Origin: Mactromeris polynyma
Lineage: Eukaryota > Mollusca > Bivalvia > Venerida > Mactridae
Assembly (NCBI GenBank): GCA_032209605.1
Contig: JASFXZ010000020.1
Span: 1,805,501 to 1,869,500, forward strand
Direction: 5' to 3'
Length of the DNA stretch: 64,000 nucleotides
Below, one piece after another: positions 58,501-64,000 of the stretch; position 1 is the first letter of the stretch, and the number at the start of each line of letters is the position of its first letter. The notes beneath the pieces are model-generated. The model was not told where the DNA came from. It saw only the letters and a program-made list of their open reading frames with translations, and searched no databases. The translations under genes and the position numbers were made by a program.

Positions 58501-59949
58501 AAAGGAGGCACTGAAGAGGTGCAGGCAATGAAAGGAGGCACTGAAGAGGTGAAGGCAATGAAAGTAGGCACTAAAGAGGTGTAGGCAATGAAAGTAGGCA
58601 CTAAAGAGGTGAAGGCAATGCAAGTAGGCACTGAAGAGGTGTAGGCAATGAAAGGAGGCACTGAAGAGGTGTAGGCAATGAAAGGAGGCACTAAAGAGGT
58701 GTAGGCAATGAAAGGAGGCACTGAAGAGGTGTAGGCAATGAAAGGAGGCACTGAAGAGGTGTAGGCAATGAAAGGAGGCACTAAAGAGGTGTAGGCAATG
58801 AAAGGAGGCACTGAAGAGGTGTAGGCAATGAAAGGAGGCACTGAAGAGGTGTAGGCAATGAAAGGAGGCACTGAAGAGGTGTAGGCAATGAAAGGAGGCA
58901 CTGAAGAGGTGTAGGCAATGAAAGTAGGCACTAAAGAGGTGAAGGCAATGAAAGTAGGCACTGAAGAGGTGAAGGCAATGAAAGTAGGCACACACAATCG
59001 CATCTGAGAACAACTCTGCAATCGGTTGCTACACTTAATATCAGTCACACATGCACACACATAGAATCAGGTAAGACATGTCGGGCCATATCAATATTAT
59101 TATTACGATGCCTTCACCAACCGACCGGAAATGGCCCCGATTCAAACATTTGGATACTTTTCATATAATTACAGATAATACAAATATACAGAAAACAAAT
59201 TGACATATACTTCAAATAAAACTATATGGGCAAAAGTTACTGCACTCGTAGGAGCCTCGCTTTCTTCAAATCACTTTCCCTTCAACGCTGCAGGTTTGAA
59301 TCCCCTCTTTGACGTAGAAATTGTTGCTGGCTTGCGAAAGGTTTTACCCAGACGTCCGCCTATGCCCAAAATAACGCTTTAAGGGGCACCACTTGGGGTC
59401 TTCATCTACCCTAACACCTGGCACTACCTGGTCACTACCCTTGACTGTCTGTCTGCCCATTACAAAAACTATTACAAAAGTATTAGCAAATTTGCAGCAA
59501 AATGATTTAAGATGACATAAGGGTCCAAAACATTTCAGCCAACTTTAAGACAGCTGTATAGTCGTTTGACACTATTCATTAGCGATAGAGTCCGATACGA
59601 TTGCATCACTTTCAATTGTAGCCACTGTGAATATCGCATCGTAGAGTCGCAAAACCTTAACAGAAGCAAGGAACAGTTGACTAGTCATCGAAACTGCCTT
59701 TCCTTAATATCAGCACAGTGGTGGACGAAACATCGACAATATTCTGCCGTAAACATAAGAAAATGTACAAATCGCTATGCAACCATGATCCAAAATGAAA
59801 TCCGTTATTGCTACCAACAATGGATTATATAAATTTATTAAAGAAACAAAAATAAACTTACCAGCATCGATGAATTTACTGCGGACTATGTTCAAAAAGC
59901 AACAAAATCCAACGATCATCAACACCAAGTGTCCCATTGTCGAAGCCAT
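46538..59949 (-). CDS. Gene C: two-domain secreted protein, SGxxxPxW/LGYxGF domain plus NNCYNY/WSHKxG domain, 317 aa
   Basis: Five exons, minus strand: 59862-59949, 53494-53617, 52745-52928, 47638-47875, 46538-46857 (954 nt with stop; phases 1, 2, 0, 1 all fit). Exon 1 encodes a signal peptide (MASTMGHLVLMIVGFCCFLN). Exon 2 holds YRVTLDVFSGREDPEW (motif residues 41-48). Exon 3 holds DLGYRGFIVTATNVFG (LGYRGF 76-81) and ends at AAA/GTAAGTATAC. Exon 4 starts YEEAPVTPNYVEYQPV, has a dibasic RSKR site (167-170) and then YEPSVWNAGGVVKRNNCYNY (NNCYNY 194-199) and FAQPG. Exon 5 completes QPGRGSGRKF, then ALVIWPGEDFHYYR, GFWSHKSG (270-276), DPRYADRGPYSDFAGWLGV and TAA. From memory, the second domain resembles a widespread uncharacterised bacterial/eukaryotic family, with similar hits in mollusc shell-matrix proteins. 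Furin-type cleavage is inferred. The 3-to-4 join spans 4.9 kb and is the least certain. Confidence 0.78.
47310..47520. repeat. Dispersed repeat (copy 3 of 18303-18520)
   Basis: GACGTCATCATTTTGGAATA, TTGCTATAAAAAGAAAAATA, TTTGTTAGAAAATAGG and TTTTGTCGTGATACAACTC. In intron 4 of gene C; with 46263-46445 it brackets the last exon in direct orientation. Confidence 0.5.
48249..48272. repeat. Poly-G tract
   Basis: A near-pure run of about 23 G with one A in the middle, on the plus strand. It is in intron 3 of gene C and could form a G-quadruplex. Its length may be unreliable in the assembly. Confidence 0.8.
48442..48549. mobile_element. MITE, pogo/Tigger-like ends (copy 6, internally deleted)
   Basis: TACAGTCGGACCTCCTTTAT then TCGACAACCTGCTATCCGAA, and right end AAATGAACGAGGTTTGACTG. 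The centre is lost. In intron 3 of gene C. Confidence 0.65.
48550..49140. other. Intron 3 spacer of gene C
   Basis: No exon recognised. Around 48845-48935 a partial 'taagaccacc'-type repeat occurs (AAACAGACCACATGACAAC and AAGTCTTATTATTG). Confidence 0.35.
49147..49735. repeat. 32-bp minisatellite, about 18 copies
   Basis: Unit AAGTCAGACAATAGCTTCCG then GTCGCCTGACCT, with GTCG/GCCG alternation and rare CATAAG/CTATG changes. In intron 3 of gene C. Confidence 0.95.
50070..50752. repeat. 28-bp minisatellite, about 24 copies, nearly perfect
   Basis: Unit CTAAGGTTTAGCTCACCTGA plus ACCAATGG. I see no internal variants except at the first copy, so it is the most homogeneous array here. Each unit has a CCAAT core and TCACCTG. 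In intron 3 of gene C. Confidence 0.97.
50755..52415. other. Intron 3 spacer of gene C with an alternative first-exon candidate
   Basis: 51716-51999 on the minus strand has a hydrophobic start (MFCIPGILSYVCCLFAIFYD) and a good CAGTAAGC donor near 51775 in phase 0. It could in principle serve as an alternative first exon joining exon 4 of gene C. Nothing else recognised. Confidence 0.3.
52425..52680. repeat. About 44-bp CRE-bearing minisatellite, 6 copies
   Basis: Unit CGCACGCCAGTAGCAATAAT then GACGTCAAAACCGCGTGGTT and CCCC. Each copy has TGACGTCA, a full CRE/ATF core. It begins 65 bp downstream of the exon 3 donor of gene C. Confidence 0.93.
53255..53470 (-). repeat. Dispersed repeat R2 (copy 4, inverted)
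   Basis: GTTGCTACAGGGAACGCCAC then ATACATAAGACAATGCCTTC and a poly-G tract at 53443-53456. In intron 2 of gene C, 24 bp from exon 2. Confidence 0.65.
53725..53925 (+). repeat. Dispersed repeat R2 (copy 5)
   Basis: GACAATTCTCCTAGTTATCC, ATGGTCGGCCAGGCCATTCA, GAGATCTGTGTGGAGAGGCA and ATGTGGCGTTCCCTGTAGCA. In intron 1 of gene C, about 110 bp from exon 2, inverted relative to copy 4. Confidence 0.7.
53930..55540. other. Intron 1 spacer of gene C
   Basis: 54318-54382 holds a small inverted pair (AAATTCGCGC and GCGCGAATTC) around GCGAAATACGCGAAAATTAG. A minus frame 54535-54723 shows no family motif. Nothing else recognised. Confidence 0.35.
55545..55850 (+). repeat. Dispersed repeat R2 (copy 6)
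   Basis: TTTACTTGATATAATACCCA, TGTAGGCCAGACCATTATGT, GGGATCTGTGTGGAGAGGCG and TATGTGGCGTTCCCTGTAAC. Confidence 0.65.
56070..56280 (+). repeat. Dispersed repeat R2 (copy 7)
   Basis: TTGTTTTATGGCCGGTCAGA, CGATTCTATGTGCCCCTATA, then a G run (56216-56229) and TATGTGACGTTCCTTGGAAC. The most diverged copy. Confidence 0.55.
56320..57235. repeat. 54-bp minisatellite, about 13 copies, with tRNA-like flank
   Basis: Unit AATGAAGGACGATGTCATTC then CGCGAGCAACTGATAACTCC and TCGCGTGGACCAAA, with blocks of an AATTATTTGCG variant. From 56320 to 56515 the flank has CAGGTGGAGGGACA and, on the minus strand, GGTTTTGAATCCCACCCGGG (box-B-like). In intron 1 of gene C. Eighteen codons per unit keep frames open. Confidence 0.93.
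57850..58990. repeat. 30-bp minisatellite, about 38 copies
   Basis: Exact 30-bp period: GAAGAGGTGTAGGCAATGAA then AGGAGGCACT, with variants GTGTAGG/GTGAAGG, AGGAGG/AGTAGG and CTGAAG/CTAAAG. Minus frames of over 400 codons (FHCLHLFSAS and PFIAYTSSV repeats) are artefacts of a 10-codon unit. In intron 1 of gene C. Confidence 0.96.
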
Positions 59950-61265
59950 AGCGATATTTTGCCGCAAGATGACGACTTGCTGACTGATGGTGTAAAATAT
60001 AACAGAACCTCACGCATGATGGATACGCAACGTCATTTAAATTTGCCTATTTCGAATTTTTTTGCTTCCGTTATTTAAATTGCCTTGAGGTGACAGCACG
60101 AAAAAAAATCCATTCATAATGACAATGACGTAAACTCTCAATTAAAGTTTTCTATGCATAATGCCAATGATTGTTTAATATTTTGGGAATTCATAGTGCA
60201 TAATATATGTGCATAAATGCTGAATGGTAAATATCCAGAGTTCAGTACAGTAAGGTCATACAATTACAATGCGTGTAATTCATTCTCACTGCTAAAATAA
60301 AACAAATAGCAAATTTTAATTCGACGTGCGTAAGAACATACATCGGGACCTGATATTCATTTCGGATGATACTAATTATTCGGTTGTCGAATACACGAGG
60401 TTCGTCTGTTTATACACGGATGTAGAAATGAGTTGTGCATTGTAATGAGAAATACACAAACGTGAGAATATGTTCGCAAAATCTTGTTTTCGACATGCGC
60501 TTGTAAACATCAAAACAAATGCGTAAATACTCGATTCATTTGAATACCTTAATTTAAGATTGATGTTACATAGCTAAGCATCTATTAAAAACCATTAACG
60601 CAGCTGACATCCTCGTTGGCATGGCAACGAAAATCAACAGCGAATAAATAAGTAAATTGGAGAGAAAACATCAATTCAATCAACTGAAAAGTAACAAAGA
60701 AAAACTGTATCCAAACATGAACCATATTTAACGTAATATATATTTTATACGAGATAGTAAATCTGTGTGTAATAATTAACGAGCAACTGATAATAATTAA
60801 CCCAGTCATTTTTTTTCTCTTCATCCTTATAAGGGTCGTAAAATCGAGCTAAATTTCCGGTTTAATCAAATGTTTAAAACGGATGTGATTTCTATTGAAA
60901 CTATTAAACATTCATGACGTAGAAATTTCCACCTGAACATAAAATGTAGAACATAATTCACACATTTACAAAGACTCGTTTATAGTAAGCCAGACCATGA
61001 AAACATCACATTGTACTAGTATCTGGAATGCTGCAATACTTTTGTATACTCTTAAATTCAATTAAACGCGTACTAAACATTAAATTAGCCATCAAATTTC
61101 GGAGGAGTCGATATCGATGCAACAAGCAATTATTTATTGTCGACCGGTTAATTTAGTCTAATTTCTATTGTTTTTGTTTACACTTACTGTCATCCGATGT
61201 ATGTTATTGCTTTCGGCACATTACTTAATGACGTCACATCGATTAGTTGTTGTTGTTGGATTCTA
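59950..61265. other. 5' flank of gene C and AT-rich spacer
   Basis: 60340-60412 is an inverted half copy of the Tigger-like MITE (TTCATTTCGGATGATAC and TCGAATACACGAGGTTCGTC). The GAGGGG box seen upstream of genes A and B is not found near 59950-60100. No other gene recognised. Confidence 0.4.
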
Positions 61266-61269
61266 CGTC

Positions 61270-61472
61270 TTTAATATATGTGCTCTGAAGACCGATAACC
61301 ATCAACTAAATGTGCTCTGAAGACCGATAACCATCAACTACATGTGCTCTGAAGACCGATAACCATCAACTAAATGTGCTCTGAAGACCGATAACCATCA
61401 ACTAAATGTGCTCTGAAGACCGATAACCATCAACTAAATGTGCTCTGAAGACCGATAACCATCAACTAATCA
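61270..61472. repeat. 32-bp minisatellite, about 6 copies
   Basis: Unit GTGCTCTGAAGACCGATAAC then CATCAACTAAAT. Confidence 0.95.
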
Positions 61473-61829
61473 GCTAAACGTGTTTCTTTGTTATTGGTCT
61501 GTATCAAGATATATCAAAGCGGCATAACTCTCTCTGATAGCTATAGGAGCTCTACCGATTACGCCGAGTAGTTACGATTGCGTATTTCTAAGTCGAAAGT
61601 AACCATTTTCGAGACAACAAAACGAAAGTAGAAATGTTCTGTGAACTTAGTTACAAATTCTGACAGGTTTCCACGAATACGAATGAGACAAGGTGTCATA
61701 ATGCATAAATAAAGTGCATACGTGTTTCATTTCCGGGAGAATTTAGGAGTTAAATGTTTTATTTCTTGTAAAATATGTCATTTCAGCGAAATAAACATAT
61801 TTTCTTCGGCAAGGATGCAAAAGATACAA

Positions 61830-62222
61830 TATTTACCTCCCTTGTTCCAACATTTACAATATTTACCTCCCTTGTTTAGTTCCAACATTTACAATATTTA
61901 CCTCCCTTGTTAAGTTCCAATATTTACAATATTTACCACCCTTGTTTAGTTCCAACATTTACAATATTTACCTCCCTTGTTTAGTTCCAACATTTACAAT
62001 ATTTACCTCCCTTGTTTAGTTCCAACATTTACAATATTTACCTCCCTTGTTAAGTTCCAATATTTACAATATTTACCACCCTTGTTTAGTTCCAACATTT
62101 ACAATATTTACCTCCCTTGTTTAGTTCCAACATTTACAATATTTACCTCCCTTGTTTATTGCCAACATTTACAATATTTACCTCCCTTGTTCTTACATTT
62201 ACAATAGTTACCTCCCTTGTTA
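61830..62222. repeat. 35-bp minisatellite, about 11 copies
   Basis: Unit TTTAGTTCCAACATTTACAA then TATTTACCTCCCTTG. A block of three units appears twice (the TAAGTTCCAATATTTACAAT variant at 61915 and 62055). An inverted single copy, ACAAGGGAGGTAAATATTGT, lies at 62439-62458. Confidence 0.94.
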
Positions 62223-62224
62223 TT

Positions 62225-63195
62225 AATAGCCATATTGATGTAAACGATAATAAAATAATCAGATGTATAAAAACTTAATTATTCATTATGCTCATGTGGG
62301 GAGATGGCTCAGAAAGTTGAAGAAAAAGTGGTCGTCACATGCAAATTATCTTGATATTTTCTCAATTATCACATACTTGGGAATTACTCCTATAAGTGCT
62401 TATCAGTTTTGAATATCAAAATGGCGGGTAGTTAAGAACAAGGGAGGTAAATATTGTAGATGTGGGAATCTATTGCTCATTAAATATGAAAAACATTTGA
62501 TAAAAGATTGAAATGGATGATTGGATGTTATGCACAGAAGGTCTAACATGAGTGATGTTTGATTGAATTTATTACACGAGTTTGCGGGGATATAGATGAG
62601 CCCTTGGCGTGGTGAGTGTTATTCCTAAAAGTACTATTGGGGGGGCTTTTTATGACCCCAAACTGCGCGTGCATGATTTCAAACAACATTACAATCTCGT
62701 TCATCTATAGCCGTTTGAAGATTGCATAGTTATACGTCGAAGTAACGCATTGTGCAAAGTTACGTCATATTAATGTCGTATTGTGTATAGGCCATATGAA
62801 TATAGTTTTGCCTCAATGTGACGCAAACTTGATATCGTCAGGCATATATACGAAATATAATCTAGTATTTCCTCTAATGACGTCATATTCATCTTGTAAC
62901 GCAGTATACATATATTATTGTCTCGAAGAGATGCCATATTTCTGTAAGTATGCCTCGATGTCAGGTGACGCCATATTTATCTAGTTTTATCTCAAAGCGA
63001 CGGCATATTATTTTCGTAATGACTTTCAATCTAGATATTCACCGAGATGACTCCCAGTATTTTGTAATGCGTGAAATTAAAGACATTTTATTATGTTATT
63101 CAGCGATGCGACGTCATATATAAATATACGGATGCTTACAGCTGACGTCTTATCAATATATTGAAGTTCGTTTGTGGCGTCATGTTAATCAGTGT
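62225..63195. other. Spacer with periodic TGACGTCAT-like words
   Basis: From about 62730 to 63190 words such as ACGTCATATTAATG, GACGTCATATTCAT and GCGACGTCATATATAAAT recur every 50-80 bp, like an ancient, eroded tandem array. No gene seen. Confidence 0.4.
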
Positions 63196-63199
63196 GTTC

Positions 63200-63335
63200 G
63201 AAGTGACGTCACGTGTATCTAGGTTTGTCTCTAGTGACGTCACATGTATCTAGGTTTGTCTCTAGTGACGTCACATGTATCTAGGTTTGTCCCTAGCGAC
63301 GTCACATGTATCTAGGTTTGTCTCTAGGTGATGTT
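63200..63335. repeat. 31-bp CRE-bearing minisatellite, about 4 copies
   Basis: Unit GTGACGTCACATGTATCTAG then GTTTGTCTCTA; each has a full CRE (TGACGTCA). Confidence 0.93.
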
Positions 63336-63348
63336 GTATTATTTTAGT

Positions 63349-63800
63349 TATGCAAAAGATGACTCCACATCCAGTCGTAAGATGACGCCACATCCAGTCG
63401 TAAGATGACGCCACATCCAGTCGTAAGATGACCTCACATCCAGTCGTAAGATGACGCCACATCCAGTCGTAAGATGACGTCACATCCAGTCGTAAGATGA
63501 CGCCACATCCAGTCGTAAGATGACGCCACATCCAGTCGTAAGATGACGCCACGTCCAGTCGTAAGATGACGTCACGTCCAGTCGTAAGATGACGTCACAT
63601 CCAGTCGTAAGATGACGTCACATCCAGTCGTAAGATGACGCCACATCCAGTCGTAAGTTGACGTCACATCCAGTCGTAAGATGACGCCACATCCAGTCGT
63701 AAGATGACGCCACATCCAGTCGTAAGATGACGTCACATCCAGTCGTAAGATGACGCCACATCCAGTCGTAAGATGACGTCAGACCCAGTCGTAAGATTAC
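63349..63800. repeat. 23-bp CRE-like minisatellite, about 19 copies
   Basis: Unit AGATGACGCCACATCCAGTC then GTA. Copies alternate between TGACGCCAC and TGACGTCAC. Confidence 0.95.
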
Positions 63801-64000
63801 GCTGTAATAATGATTCATTTTATATTTTGGATATTGTTATTTGCCAGTTATTTGGCGTTCATTGTGTTCATGTTCCTCCAAGTCAGCGTCTTGTTTTGTC
63901 ATAAACTTGTCTTCTATGCTATTTACACGCATGCGTGGAAAGTTTTTCGCCGTTTTTCTATAGTACATCTGTGGCCGGTATGTTGACCTTCCTATGCTTT
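63801..64000. other. Right window edge, nothing recognised
   Basis: About 200 bp of unique sequence without supported features. Confidence 0.3.

Noticed and set aside
57772..59060. Minus frames of over 400 codons (LHLFSASFHC and IAYTSSVPPF repeats)
   Set aside because: A 30-bp unit without stops. The array lies in intron 1 of gene C and both frames are equally open.

Overview
The window is animal nuclear DNA. Spliced genes with GT-AG introns, an intron-bearing Harbinger DNA transposon, a LINE, MITEs and tRNA-headed SINE-like pieces are all present, and there are no prokaryotic operons. It is AT-rich and very heavily loaded with minisatellites (about 25 arrays, units 18-54 bp). The style of repeats and the type of secreted genes suggest a lophotrochozoan, most likely a mollusc and perhaps a bivalve; this is inference and no species is claimed.

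The main biological content is a dispersed cluster of four small secreted-protein genes, which I reconstructed exon by exon. Their exons are mostly 90-320 bp and lie in introns full of repeats. All four share a domain with a 'SGxxxPxW' motif; three show an 'LGYxGF' motif some 30-45 residues later, and the matching exon of gene A is outside the window. Gene A is on the minus strand (exons 7964-8066 and 3741-3871, rest beyond the left edge). Gene B is on the minus strand (28823-28919, 24710-24849, 21942-22190; 161 aa). Gene E is on the plus strand (35327-35372, 36319-36507, 37125-37285; 131 aa). Gene C is on the minus strand (59862-59949, 53494-53617, 52745-52928, 47638-47875, 46538-46857; 317 aa). 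Splice phases agree at every junction I could test. Gene C is the most interesting. After the shared domain it carries an RSKR furin-like site and then a second, unrelated domain with NNCYNY, QPGRGSG and FWSHKSG motifs. Genes A and B look like tandem paralogues: same first-exon layout, same phases, a matching short element about 90 bp upstream of both ATGs, and a CCAAT-containing block about 1.8-2 kb upstream of both.

Layout. 1-3135: 43-bp array full of AP-1-like sites. 3.2-10 kb: gene A with five arrays or microsatellites in or beside it. 11450-18070: a complete PIF/Harbinger element with TTA target duplications, about 45-bp inverted ends, a MADF-type accessory gene split by an insertion, and a nuclease ORF. 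18-21.9 kb: dispersed repeats. 21.9-28.9 kb: gene B with four intronic arrays and a perfect hairpin. 29.3-30.2 kb: 32-bp array. 30.6-35 kb: repeats and a GTT/GCT microsatellite. 35.3-37.3 kb: gene E. 37.3-41.4 kb: spacer with a 23-bp array. 41.4-43.4 kb: a decayed LINE. 43.6-46 kb: a MITE and a 42-bp array. 46.5-59.9 kb: gene C with five arrays in its introns. 60-64 kb: spacer ending in 32-, 35-, 31- and 23-bp arrays.

Most long open frames in the window are artefacts of arrays whose unit length is a multiple of three, or of (TAC/TGT)n-type simple repeats. They are not annotated as genes.
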